Assembly (NCBI RefSeq): GCF_003268005.1
Contig: NZ_CP014213.1
Location: 2,625,501 to 2,689,500, forward strand
Reading direction: 5' to 3'
Source: Methanosphaera sp. BMS
GTDB lineage: Archaea; Methanobacteriota; Methanobacteria; Methanobacteriales; Methanobacteriaceae
Length of the DNA stretch: 64,000 bases
The position numbers were made by a program, and so were the translations under genes. This document shows, piece after piece, positions 1 through 9,413 of this stretch. The notes below the pieces were generated by a model. It had not been told where the DNA came from. It was given only the letters and a program-made list of their open reading frames with translations, and ran no database searches. Each line of letters opens with the position of its first letter. Position 1 is the stretch's first letter.

Positions 1-270
1 AAACAGGTATGTGATGTCATACCAACTATACGGGATAACGGCAAGGATAAGCTCATAATAGTTGGTGGAGCCAAGGTGCCTACGGAGGTTTACGAGGAAT
101 CCGATTGGAACCTCAGCGTAACCAATCAGCCTCACTCCGAAGTGGCCGCACTTGCCATATGTCTTCATTATATCATGGACGGTGAGGAATTTAATACGGT
201 CTATTCTGATAGTAAAATGGAGATTATTCCAAACAATGAATTTAAAGAAGTTATTAATAAGAGAAAATAA
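1..270 (+). CDS. tRNA (cytidine-56-2'-O)-methyltransferase aTrm56, C-terminal part
   Basis: Only the last 89 codons are in the window; the frame is open from base 1 and stops at 268-270. The segment LIIVGGAKVPTEVYEESDWN followed by NQPHSEVAALAI matches the conserved end of the archaeal SPOUT-class methyltransferase aTrm56, whose trefoil-knot region binds S-adenosylmethionine. The family methylates the 2'-hydroxyl of C56 in the T-loop of archaeal tRNAs, stabilising the tRNA elbow. The internal ATG at 76 is not the start, because conserved sequence continues upstream of it. The assignment is by recalled motif. Promoter and N-terminus lie outside the window, and a T-rich stretch follows the stop. 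Confidence 0.85.
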   Translation, partial: KQVCDVIPTIRDNGKDKLIIVGGAKVPTEVYEESDWNLSVTNQPHSEVAALAICLHYIMDGEEFNTVYSDSKMEIIPNNEFKEVINKRK

Positions 271-739
271 ACTTCATTATTACTTTTTTTTATTCAATTT
301 CTATTTGATTAATATATTTATTCTATTTAATCGTTCATAATCCATTTGCATTTCTAACATACTTATAGATGTTGATTTAATATCCTGATTTTAGACTCGA
401 TACTCTCAATAAAATGCTTGATTTGATTATATTTAATATTTTTGTGTTTTTGTTTATTTTTTATTGGAAAAGATTGATTTTTTATTTTTTAGTATTTGTT
501 GTGTTTTATAGTTAGTTTGTTTACTGTTTATTGGTGTTTGTTGTTGGTTTGTTTATTTTTGGTGGTGTGTTTTGGGTTGTTTTGTCGTATATTAATATAA
601 TATGCGAACAAAAAATCATAGAAAAATGGAATATGATACAGGAAATAAAGTTGTAAAAAAATAGTCGTAGTTACTATATGAAATGTAGGTATATCCGTAT
701 CCTTATCTGTTAACTATTGTTTATTAAATGAATTGGAGG
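271..739. other. A+T-rich intergenic region
   Basis: No supported gene. The start is T-rich after the aTrm56 stop and may serve as its terminator. Around 430-600 there is G/T-rich low-complexity sequence resembling that at 7.9-8.3 kb and 12.7-13.5 kb. This suggests decayed adhesin DNA read on the minus strand, but no frame could be reconstructed. Confidence 0.4.
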
Positions 740-835
740 TTAACATTTAATAACTTTGTATAAAAGAATTATTTCTCTTATTATTTCAAATATTAGTAAA
801 ATGATTACTAAAACCTGATAAATGACGGATAGCAT
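740..835 (-). CDS. Possible 31-residue hydrophobic peptide
   Basis: A short minus-strand frame starts with ATG at 835 and stops at 740-742. It has a near-ideal Shine-Dalgarno sequence, AAAGGAGGTGAAAATATG, which is the best ribosome site in this part of the window. The peptide begins MLSVIYQVLVIILLIFEI and ends with a short basic/polar tail (LLYKVIKC), giving one membrane-spanning helix. Bacterial type I toxins and small membrane peptides look like this, but I recognise no family. The start-codon region is repeated in inverted orientation at 1085-1100, where the frame is broken. Expression is inferred only from the ribosome site; chance cannot be excluded for so short a frame. Confidence 0.4.
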   Translation of the reverse strand: MLSVIYQVLVIILLIFEIIREIILLYKVIKC

Positions 836-1100
836 ATTTTCACCTCCTTTAATAGTAAATAGTGTTTGAAAGATAATTTAAGTGAGTAATTATCAATCAA
901 GCAAAAAGAGGATCTTCATCTATACCTACAAGTATAATGTCTATAAAAAATAATATAAAAGATTTGTTAAAATTGAAAAATATCTTTAAAATGTGATTTA
1001 TTAGAAAAACGAGTACATACTTTTAAATGCTATGTTATAAGAATCTATAAATAGATTCTAACATAGACATTCCACTTAATTACTATGCTTCCGTCATTTA
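819..1100. repeat. Inverted repeat pair, about 16 bp, 250 bp apart
   Basis: TAAATGACGGATAGCAT at 819-835 recurs in inverted orientation at 1085-1100 as TAAATGACGGAAGCAT (one base missing). Each copy spans an ATG, so the two would be the divergent starts of the small peptide and a decayed copy. Weak similarity continues past the repeats. A degenerate duplicated gene pair is the simplest reading. An invertible segment is possible but unsupported. Confidence 0.45.
1030..1066. repeat. Hairpin-forming inverted repeat
   Basis: The arms 1030-1048 and 1051-1066 can pair over 16 bp, with one 3-nt bulge at 1037-1039 and almost no loop (the inner pairs would open). It lies inside the inverted repeat pair 819-1100 and 120 bp upstream of the integrase remnant. 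It could be a recombinase-binding site or part of an RNA. No T-run follows closely, so a terminator is less likely. Confidence 0.45.
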
Positions 1101-1185
1101 CTGAAAGTCATTAGTATGGTTAATATTATCTAATTTATTAATATATATACTTATCTCAAATAAATTCATCAAATAAAAATAATAA

Positions 1186-1383
1186 AAAAATACCACATGC
1201 TATTCGGAAAATCTAAAACCACACAACCTACGACACACATTTGCAATAGAAGCACTAAAAAACAATGAAATAAACTACGTAAAAGAATTCCTAGGGCATG
1301 AAAATATAGCAACAACACAGATATATACTAATTTAAAAGAAAAAGATGTAATTGTCAGATTTAAAAAATTAGAAACAATATAA
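1186..1383 (+). pseudogene. Tyrosine recombinase/integrase, C-terminal remnant
   Basis: An open frame without a start encodes KPHNLRHTFAIEALKNN, then EFLGHENIATTQIYTNL, and stops at 1381-1383. These are the signature pieces of the tyrosine recombinase catalytic domain: the HxLRH box with the second catalytic Arg, the LGH box, and the nucleophile Tyr in TTQIYT. The N-terminal DNA-binding part and the first catalytic Arg are absent and a stop codon lies just upstream, so it is a fragment of about 65 residues and cannot be active alone. It marks a former integrated element or a XerC/D-like gene in this accessory region. The catalytic residues left are intact, so decay by truncation is more likely than by point mutation. 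Confidence 0.85.
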
Positions 1384-1396
1384 ATATTTTCAAAAT

Positions 1397-1431
1397 AAAA
1401 AAAATGTGTTGTGGAGAGTGTTATCTCCACA
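1397..1431 (-). terminator. Hairpin plus T8 downstream of the adhesin gene
   Basis: On the minus strand an 8-bp perfect stem (TGTGGAGA/TCTCCACA, 6-nt loop, 1410-1431) is followed after five bases by eight T. It lies about 95 bp past the adhesin stop codon and is the only G+C-containing stem nearby, so it is a likely transcript end for that gene. Confidence 0.65.
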
Positions 1432-1525
1432 TCAAACTAATTATTTCATAGTCTATTATTAAGTTATATCCACTATAATTAAAAGGATGATATGTTGTAA
1501 ATTGCTTGTATGAGTGTATATTTTT

Positions 1526-4500
1526 TTATGATTTTACAACAGTCATCGTAGTATTATCTGTTAATTTTTCATAACCTGAGGCTGTAAATACAGCTTCAAT
1601 GTTGTAAGTTCCTGCTTTGAATGATTCTGGTATGGTGTAGTCTACACTTACCTCACCATTAGCATTTACCTTAGCATAGATTACTTTTCCATTTTCATCT
1701 TTAACGGTTTTACCGTTAATTTTAAAGACAATTTTACCGGTGGTGATTGCTTTGTCACCAATTGCTACTTTAGCCTTAAGTGTTACTGTGCTTCCTGTTT
1801 GTACGTCACTTGTTATTGGTGTTATGGTGATTTTTGCTTCAGGTGCTGTGACAGTTGTAGTGATTGTTGTGGTTTCTTTGTTGTATTTGCTTGTTCCAGT
1901 GTATACTGCTGTAATGTTAATGTCTTGTCCGCCAAGGTTTTCCGGTACAGTGTATTGAGCGGTTGCTACTCCGTCAACTACTTTGGCATATACTACTTTA
2001 CCATTAGCATCTTTGACGGTTTTACCGTTTACTTTGAATGATACTTTTCCACCGGTTATGGCTTCATCATTTTCATCCGTGATATGTGCTGTTATTGAAA
2101 CTGTTTCACCTGCTGTTGGGTTTACTTCGTCTATTCTGATTGTTGTCTGGAATTTGTCTTTGACTGTTAATGTTATCATTGTTTCAATCATAGCTATTCC
2201 TGAACTTGTTGAATTGTATACTACATACATTAATGTATTTGTTGTTTCTTTGAATATATGGTCTACTTGTGCTGTTCCATTAATAACATCTGCACTTGCA
2301 ATAATTCTTCGTGATATGTCTTTGAAGTACACTGTTCCGGTATTAATATTATTTCCATCTATGGTTGTAACTGTTGCTTGGAGTGTTGTTGGTGTGTTTA
2401 TTATTGTGGTTATATCTTCTATGTTTATTTTTGGATAAATTACATTGTCTGATATATCTGCTGTTTCTGGTGCTATTATTGTTTCGTCTCCATAGCCTTT
2501 GCTGCTGGTTAATCTGTTGTTTATTGCTGTCACGCTTTCTTCATCTGAATGTATTGTAGTATCTTGTCCACCTACATCGGATGTAGTGATAGTGTTGGCT
2601 TCCATGTATATGTTTTGTGTTCCATTTTGTATTCTAATTCCTGTATTTTCAGGTTTTATCTCTTCTGTTATTTGGTTGATAGGTGTGGTGCTGTCACCGT
2701 TTATGTTTATATGATTTCCAATAGCATTACCGTTTGGTGCGTAGCTGTATCCTATACCTAGTGAGTATGGACCGGTTACTGTAATGTTGTTGTTGTGTAT
2801 TTCGGTGTTGTTTACTTTGTACAGTTCTATTGCGTAGTTTACTGTTCCTGTTATGTCTATGTTGTTGTTTGTAATGGTGATATTGTTGGATTCAGCACTT
2901 CCCATGCTGGTTGCTATTACTCCGTATGTTATTGCTCCTTCATCGTTTAATGGGGTGTTATTTATACATATGCATGTGATGTTGTTGTTGTCAATGGTTA
3001 TGTTGTTTGCTCCATTTCCTACTTGTATTCCATCACAATATCGTTCACCATTGACTTGTATTGTGTTGTCTGTTATTAGGATATTTTCTACATCAGTTAA
3101 GCTGTTTATTGCATAATTAAAGTTTGCACCTGTTATATTTATTCTATTTTTTCGGATAAGAGTATTTGTTGCACCGTTACTATTTGTTATAGCTTCTATT
3201 GTTCCGTAAGCAGTATTTATTCCACTACTATTAACTATTATGTCATTGTTTTGTATAATGTTATTGTTTCCACCTATTAATAATATTGCTTGTGTATCTG
3301 CTATTGAAGCTATAGAATGATCTATTGTGTTTGCTGGTCCTGATACAGTTAATGTGTTGTTTTCAATGATTGTATTAGATGCGTGAGTGTATATGGTGGC
3401 AGTTTTATCATGGATATTTGTAATTGATATGGTGTTGTTGGTTATAATGTTGTTGTTTTGGTAGTTTGCTATTGGATATGTTGTTTCACTATTAATGATG
3501 TTCATGTTTTGGATTGTAATGTTTTCTGCATCAAGTGTGAATTCTGTATTTGTAAATGTTGCGTTTGAACCATCTAATATGATGTCGTTTGTGTCTATGT
3601 ATATTTCTCCTTTGTCTGTGAAATCACCTTGGAATAGTACTTTACTATCTTTTCCTACACCGAGTAATGTTCCTTCATAGATATATTCATTGTAGTTTTC
3701 AGGTGTGATAGTAATGTTTGATAATGTTGTTGCTCTTATTGCTATGGTTTTACGTGTTTGTGATATTGTTGGTTGAACAGTTAACATCATAGTTCCTGTT
3801 GTTGGTGTAATAGAAAATTCAAGATTATCTACCGTTTGATTTAATCTTCCATTAATGTATACTTGGAATTGATTTTGATCTAATATGTTATTGTCATAGT
3901 TTGAGCCTAATATTTGATATGTTCCAGTAATGGTTATTGGTTCACCAGAATATATTTTGTTAGGTGTATTTAATGTGATATTGTCTGTGATAGTAGTGTT
4001 ATAGTATGAATTATTTTCTATTATGGCAGATTCATTATTGGTATTGATTGTATTGCTTGAACAATTATTGTCTATGAATGTATTATTTATGATGTAATCG
4101 GCAGTTCCATAAATAAGAATTTGATTATTGTTATTTGTAAATGTGTTATTTATTATTTTCATGATTGGATCTGTTCCATCATCAATTATAAATCCACTTC
4201 CTATATTGTTATAGAAGTATGAGTTTGTGATGGTGTTTATCATTAGTTCTGTTCTATGATTATTTGATGAAACAATCATGGTGTTTCCTGTTTCTTCTTC
4301 TGTAAATGTACAATTGTCTATCGTTAATATTCCATCTTGTCTGTAGATTGTATTTCCTCTTCTACTTCCAAATGTAGAGGAAATTGTTTCAAAATGATTT
4401 TGTTTGAATAATGTGTTATTTACAGAAACATTCGAATTAATTCTAGTATTTTGTTCACCTATTCCAATGGATATGGCAGCACCACCATAAATAACAGTAT

Positions 4501-7500
4501 TTCCTCCATTTGTGGAAACAACTATTTTATTATTTATGAATTCATTATCGGAAATATTTATATCTCCATTTGTAATTAATATTGCACCGCCACATTGTGT
4601 AGCTGTGTTATTGTAAAATGTGGTATTAATTATATCCATATAGCTATTGGAAATTATTGCTCCTCCGTTTTTACCAGAGTAGTTATCTTCAAATAATGAA
4701 TTATTAATTAGAACTGTTCCTGCCTGATTATAAATACAACTTCCATCTCCAAAGTTAACTCCATAATCATAATGATAATCTGATTCTTTATCAGTTATCA
4801 TAGCATAACCCACTGTATTATTTCTGAAAGTAGTATTTATAATGGATAAATTACCTCTATTGACAATAGCACCACCTAATTTATAGAAATTACTTGATTT
4901 ATTATTGGATATATTAAAAGTATTATTTTCAAAAATACAATTTATAACTGAAGCATTACCTAAATTACTAAATAGTGAAGCTGAAGGAGTAAATGCTGCT
5001 TGATTGTTCATGTAGTTGTTTGATAAACTGCAATTAATTAATGTGATATTCCCCTCATTGGTAATTTTTGCACTAATGTTACAATTTATTAATTTTAAAT
5101 TACCAGTGTTAGTTTTATCAGTAATAATTGTTTGATTTTCTATAGTATAATCTCTATTATATTGGGTGAAGTGAGGTAATATTCTATTTATATCATTTAT
5201 GGTGATATCACCATAGTTGTTTATGAGGAAATTTTCTCCAATTATTGTATTATCATCAATTGTTAGGTTAGCATTATTGGTTATTGTGGAGTTCAATATT
5301 GAAGTGTTGAATGTTAGGTTACCATTATTTGTTATTGGTGCTGTTATATTAGAATTGATGAATGTTACATTTCCATCATCGGGAATAGTAATTGATTTGT
5401 TTATTACAGTATTTTCTTTTATGATGTTTCCGGAGTATATTCCTACTCGGGTGGTATCGTTCATGATTAGTTGTCCATTTCCTGTTATTTGGCAATTGTC
5501 TCCAATTATACAGTCATCGCTTATTGTTAGGTTTCCATTGTTTATTATTGTTGAATTTAAGGTTGAATTTTTTATTGTTAGGTTTCCATTGTTTGTTTTT
5601 GTTGTTGTTATGGTTGTGTTTTCTAGTGTGTAGTTTCCTTTGTATGTTGATAAGTGGGGTACTATTTTATTTGTATCATTGATTGTTATTTCTCCGTTTC
5701 CATTTATAACTAAATTTTCTCCGAGGACTGTTTCATCATTGATTATCAGTATTCCATTGTTGGTGATAGTTTTGTTAAGAGTACAGTTTTTTAGTGTTAA
5801 GTTTCCATTATTGGTAATGGTTTTATTGATATTCATATTGGTTAACGTAGTGTTTCCACTAAATGATTCCGTATATGGATATATTTTATTTCCATCATCA
5901 CAAATAAGTGTACAACCATAGAAAGAAGTATTGATTATGGTTTCATTACTTATGATAACTGTAGCATATTGTATTGAACCACAAGAAAGAGTACTTTCTT
6001 CATATGTGGTTATAGTACCTTGCATTATTTGATTAGATGAAATTATAGAATTATTGATAAATATATTTCCGTAGTTTGTATCAAGATTTCCACTAAATGT
6101 AGTATTGTTAATTAGATAAATATTTCCATAGTTTTCCATACGTTTAGTCATTGTACAATTGTAAAGGGTTAAATTTGCATAGTTTTGGTTAATTAATGCG
6201 GCATTTACTGTACAATTTACCAATGTTAAATTACCATAATTCTGTTTAAATGTATTAATATTCATATTTGAGAACGTGAATGATCCATTATATATACTTT
6301 GATAAGGTATTAACTTATCTGTATCATTAATTATGATATTACCATAGTTTGCAATAAGGAAATTTTCTCCAAATATTGTATAATCATCAATTGTTAGGTT
6401 TCCATTGTTTGTAATGGCACTATTTATTGTTACGTTATTTAATGTTAGGTTTCCATTGTTTGTAATGGTTTTATTGATACTTATATTGGTTAATGTATTA
6501 TTTCCACTAAATGAGTTGATGTATGGATATATTTTATTTGAATTATTCATTATAATTTTTCCAGAGCCATATTTATCTACATATAGGAAAAAATTTGTTC
6601 CAAATGTACATTCATTATCAATAATTACACTACCACCATAAAGATAAAGACTTCCAGTAATAGTACAATTTTTCAATGTTAATGTTCCATTATCCATGTT
6701 ATCTATTTCATCGTTAAGATTACAGTTTATATAAGTTAAATTACCATAATTAGATTTATATTTATTTATAGTAACATTTTCAAAGGTATATGTCCCATTA
6801 TAACTCATCATGTATGGTAAAAGTTTGTCAATGTAATTAATATTAATTATTCCAAGACCCATGATATTAGTATTTGTACCAATTACAGTTTCATTATCAA
6901 TAGTTAAATTGTATCCATTATTAATAGTGTTATTGATAACTGATTTAATCAGAGATAAATTTCCATTATTTTCAATTGCAACAGTCGGCGACTGATTTAC
7001 TAATGTTAAGTTTCCATTGTTTATTCTTCGACCAGTACCCGTAATTACTAAATCATTTATAGTAATGTTACTGCCACTGTTTATGTAAATATTTGTTGTT
7101 CCTGCTTGTAATGTCTGATGATTACCATTAATAATTATACTTTTATATATTGGGGAATTTCCACCCCAATTAGCATTATTAGACATGGACCAACCAATAT
7201 TATATTCTGATTCCTTTAGATTAATTATATATTCTTGATTATCTGCATCATTTACAGCAGTATTTATTGCTGTTTTCAATTCATTATAATCGTTTACTTC
7301 AACAGTCTTTGTTGTAGTTTTCAAGTTTTTATCTTCTTTTTCTATCATCTTTGTATTAACATTATCATTACTTGTAGTTGCAGTTTCTGTTACAATAGTA
7401 TCACTAACTGATGCAACATCACTTAAACTACTATCAGCAGCAGCTGTGCTGTTTGCATCATCTGCTGCACATACAGCACCAACTGTTGCAAGTAATGTAA

Positions 7501-7543
7501 CAAGTGTTAATACAAAGAATATACTTTTTATGTTCTTTGTCAT
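1526..7543 (-). CDS. Giant secreted adhesin-like protein (beta-helix repeats and Ig-like domains)
   Basis: 2005 residues starting MTKNIKSIFFVLTLVTLLAT, a Sec signal peptide with probable cleavage after VCA near residue 26. Residues from about 110 to 1270 are a long run of Asn/Thr-rich units such as NNGNLTLKNCT and NNGNLTIDD, followed after a short linker by further parallel-beta-helix-like repeats to about 1700. Three Ig-like modules of about 95 residues follow (about 1708, 1801 and 1901 to the end), each with a GKVSFKVNGKTVKD-type core. No C-terminal membrane anchor or sorting signal is visible, so attachment is unexplained. Such proteins are abundant in Methanosphaera and Methanobrevibacter and are thought to mediate contact with other cells or host surfaces; that role is family knowledge, not shown here. 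Near-identical DNA in the repeats makes slippage and recombination likely. The gene stands alone, with a ribosome site (AAAAAGGTCGATAG) before the ATG. Confidence 0.88.
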   Translation of the reverse strand: MTKNIKSIFFVLTLVTLLATVGAVCAADDANSTAAADSSLSDVASVSDTIVTETATTSNDNVNTKMIEKEDKNLKTTTKTVEVNDYNELKTAINTAVNDADNQEYIINLKESEYNIGWSMSNNANWGGNSPIYKSIIINGNHQTLQAGTTNIYINSGSNITINDLVITGTGRRINNGNLTLVNQSPTVAIENNGNLSLIKSVINNTINNGYNLTIDNETVIGTNTNIMGLGIININYIDKLLPYMMSYNGTYTFENVTINKYKSNYGNLTYINCNLNDEIDNMDNGTLTLKNCTITGSLYLYGGSVIIDNECTFGTNFFLYVDKYGSGKIIMNNSNKIYPYINSFSGNNTLTNISINKTITNNGNLTLNNVTINSAITNNGNLTIDDYTIFGENFLIANYGNIIINDTDKLIPYQSIYNGSFTFSNMNINTFKQNYGNLTLVNCTVNAALINQNYANLTLYNCTMTKRMENYGNIYLINNTTFSGNLDTNYGNIFINNSIISSNQIMQGTITTYEESTLSCGSIQYATVIISNETIINTSFYGCTLICDDGNKIYPYTESFSGNTTLTNMNINKTITNNGNLTLKNCTLNKTITNNGILIINDETVLGENLVINGNGEITINDTNKIVPHLSTYKGNYTLENTTITTTKTNNGNLTIKNSTLNSTIINNGNLTISDDCIIGDNCQITGNGQLIMNDTTRVGIYSGNIIKENTVINKSITIPDDGNVTFINSNITAPITNNGNLTFNTSILNSTITNNANLTIDDNTIIGENFLINNYGDITINDINRILPHFTQYNRDYTIENQTIITDKTNTGNLKLINCNISAKITNEGNITLINCSLSNNYMNNQAAFTPSASLFSNLGNASVINCIFENNTFNISNNKSSNFYKLGGAIVNRGNLSIINTTFRNNTVGYAMITDKESDYHYDYGVNFGDGSCIYNQAGTVLINNSLFEDNYSGKNGGAIISNSYMDIINTTFYNNTATQCGGAILITNGDINISDNEFINNKIVVSTNGGNTVIYGGAAISIGIGEQNTRINSNVSVNNTLFKQNHFETISSTFGSRRGNTIYRQDGILTIDNCTFTEEETGNTMIVSSNNHRTELMINTITNSYFYNNIGSGFIIDDGTDPIMKIINNTFTNNNNQILIYGTADYIINNTFIDNNCSSNTINTNNESAIIENNSYYNTTITDNITLNTPNKIYSGEPITITGTYQILGSNYDNNILDQNQFQVYINGRLNQTVDNLEFSITPTTGTMMLTVQPTISQTRKTIAIRATTLSNITITPENYNEYIYEGTLLGVGKDSKVLFQGDFTDKGEIYIDTNDIILDGSNATFTNTEFTLDAENITIQNMNIINSETTYPIANYQNNNIITNNTISITNIHDKTATIYTHASNTIIENNTLTVSGPANTIDHSIASIADTQAILLIGGNNNIIQNNDIIVNSSGINTAYGTIEAITNSNGATNTLIRKNRINITGANFNYAINSLTDVENILITDNTIQVNGERYCDGIQVGNGANNITIDNNNITCICINNTPLNDEGAITYGVIATSMGSAESNNITITNNNIDITGTVNYAIELYKVNNTEIHNNNITVTGPYSLGIGYSYAPNGNAIGNHININGDSTTPINQITEEIKPENTGIRIQNGTQNIYMEANTITTSDVGGQDTTIHSDEESVTAINNRLTSSKGYGDETIIAPETADISDNVIYPKINIEDITTIINTPTTLQATVTTIDGNNINTGTVYFKDISRRIIASADVINGTAQVDHIFKETTNTLMYVVYNSTSSGIAMIETMITLTVKDKFQTTIRIDEVNPTAGETVSITAHITDENDEAITGGKVSFKVNGKTVKDANGKVVYAKVVDGVATAQYTVPENLGGQDINITAVYTGTSKYNKETTTITTTVTAPEAKITITPITSDVQTGSTVTLKAKVAIGDKAITTGKIVFKINGKTVKDENGKVIYAKVNANGEVSVDYTIPESFKAGTYNIEAVFTASGYEKLTDNTTMTVVKS

Positions 7544-8310
7544 TCTATCGACCTTTTTTCTTGAATTATATTTTTTTAAATCAACTAATCTAATTACTAA
7601 ATTAGTTGACTTTTTTTCGATATTGATAATAAAATCATTTGATATTAGATATTTACTAAGTAATATTGGATGTATTGATGTTAAACCGTGTAATTTCTAA
7701 TAATTTATAATAAATTATTGTTTGTTTGGTTATTCTAATTATATTGATAATGTCACTAGAATTTTATAATATTTCAAATTGATGTTATTATCAAGTATAT
7801 CTTTTAGAATTGATATTTAATAAATATAATCATTGTATTACATTTTTAGAAATAGGATATTAGCTTTTATTTTTATCTAAGGATTATTTAAACCTTATGT
7901 TTTATTATTTTAAATTTTTTCGTTTGGAGGGGGGCTTAGTGCATTTATTATCTTTTTAGAGTAAAGGGGGGGGGGGGGTGAGTTGATGTTTTATTTTTTT
8001 AAGTTGTGTCGCGGTTTGGTTTTATTTTTTACTTATTTTTATTGTTTTTTTAATATTTTTTCTATTGTTTTTTATTATTTGTTTAATTTTGGTTTAATGT
8101 AGAGTGGGTGCTGTGAATGTGTGGGTATTTATTTGCATATTGTCTGTATCTAAATTAATGTACATATTTTTCTGTATGTTCATGTATTGTTCTGTTATGG
8201 GATGGTCTTAGCATTTTTTTGTATTTCTATTTTTTCTTTTAGGGGGTTTAGTTTTCATGTTTTATTTTGTGACATGTATATGTGGTGGTTATTTTGTAGT
8301 GTTTTCGGAT
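7544..8310. other. A+T-rich intergenic region with a G13 tract
   Basis: The right-hand side of the adhesin start holds its promoter region, though no TATA box could be fixed. From about 7900 the plus strand is G/T-rich low complexity. 7966-7978 is a run of 13 G, striking in such A+T-rich DNA. A minus-strand piece near 8110-8180 reads NMYINLDTDNMQINTHTFTA, vaguely adhesin-like, and may be a decayed adhesin fragment. No intact gene seen. Confidence 0.4.
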
Positions 8311-8625
8311 GTTTTTTCTTGTTTTTTGCTATGTTGGTGTTTTTAGTTGGGGGGGTGATTGGTTGATTTTTACTTCGTTATATATGTCTATAGCAAAGTA
8401 AATTAAAAGCTATCATAAAAAGCATATCTGGCCCTGAAATCCAACACATTATTCCATACTCCACATCCAACAGATCATTATCATGTGTCATATGATTACT
8501 AATACTAACATGGGAATATTATCACATTAATATAAACAATATCGTAACATTAATGTTTGCCTCTTATATTCTTTTTAATTGTCTGGTAATATTATATGTT
8601 GATAGATTCTGAAAATGAAATTGTT
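8311..8625 (+). repeat. Long diverged direct repeat, left copy
   Basis: Similar over about 300 bp to 13237-13540 in the same orientation. The best-conserved core includes AGCATATCTGGCCCTGA and CCAACAGATCATTATCA, interrupted by small indels. The homology appears to resume at 8961 with the 155-bp repeat unit. Function unknown; the two copies bracket about 5 kb of mobile and decayed genes. Confidence 0.7.
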
Positions 8626-9155
8626 GCATGCTCTTATTTATCAATACTTTTCAATAAAGGCTCTTTTCATCTACAATGTATTATTATTCTATGAAAATTA
8701 ATGGTTAAATGATTTTTGGCTTTATTTTATATTTGTAGGATTTGTTGTATAACTATTCTTTTCTTTGGAAAATGATACAATAAATGTTTCTTTTCATTTT
8801 ATCATTATATTAAAATTACTAACTATAATTAATGGGGAGATTTGAATAAAATATCAAATCATCAGGGCAACTGATAATTAAATTAAATGCTTGGTTCTAG
8901 TTTAATATTTTTGGATGGATAATCTACATTTGGTATGTTAAGTTATGTGTTTGCATTGGTTGTGGGAACATTTTGGTTTTGTGTACCTATGTATTATGTG
9001 TTAATCAGGTGATGGGTAACTTAATGGGGGTGGAATTGGAGATTAATAAGTCGATTGGACTAGTGTATGTACAACTGAAGATTGTGGGTACAACTGAAGA
9101 TTGTGGGTACAATTGATGTATTTAAATTACCTGATTTAATTGTAGAATGTATTAA
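8626..9155. other. Intergenic region with one copy of the 155-bp repeat unit
   Basis: 8626-8960 shows nothing recognisable. From 8961 (GTGGGAACATTTTGGTTTTG) to about 9120 there is a single diverged copy of the unit that forms the tandem array at 13.6-14.4 kb, ending in two copies of a 20-nt unit with the core GTACAACTGAAGATTGTGG. Confidence 0.5.
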
Positions 9156-9413
9156 CAAATAGATAAAAACTTTGATAAACTCACGCTCCATATTGAAAAT
9201 AAAGATATTCCAAGTACTAACAATTTATCAGAGTTATTTTTCATAGTTACGTGTCTTGCAAGGTTAAAGAAACGTTATCGTACGGATAAAGGAGTAAATC
9301 GTAAAATGAAAATAAATCGTTCACGTTGGAATTATATAATTTGCTTAGGAAAAAAAGATTCAATCTTACTCATATTTGTATTACAACCAACTGATAAATT
9401 ATTAAATATTTAA
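9156..9413 (+). pseudogene. Transposase remnant, C-terminal
   Basis: The frame has no start (stop codon just upstream) and ends at 9411-9413. It contains IENKDIPSTNNLSELFF followed by a basic stretch (LKKRYRTDKGVNRKMKINR). The P-x-TNN-x-x-E pattern and basic tail resemble the end of DDE transposases, where the last catalytic Glu lies just after TNN. The stop lies 6 bp before a 22-bp repeat (9420-9441) that behaves like an IS end. About 85 codons remain of a protein normally several times longer. The IS family is not certain; ISL3-like is a guess. Confidence 0.6.

Noticed and set aside
819-1100. Invertible promoter segment
   Set aside because: The repeats are unequal (one base missing), they coincide with start codons of a duplicated small frame, and the only recombinase nearby is a fragment.
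1740-7700. Many open frames of 60-151 codons on the plus strand across the adhesin gene
   Set aside because: They are antisense shadows of repetitive Asn/Thr codons, with Phe/Val/Ile-rich nonsense composition and no ribosome sites.
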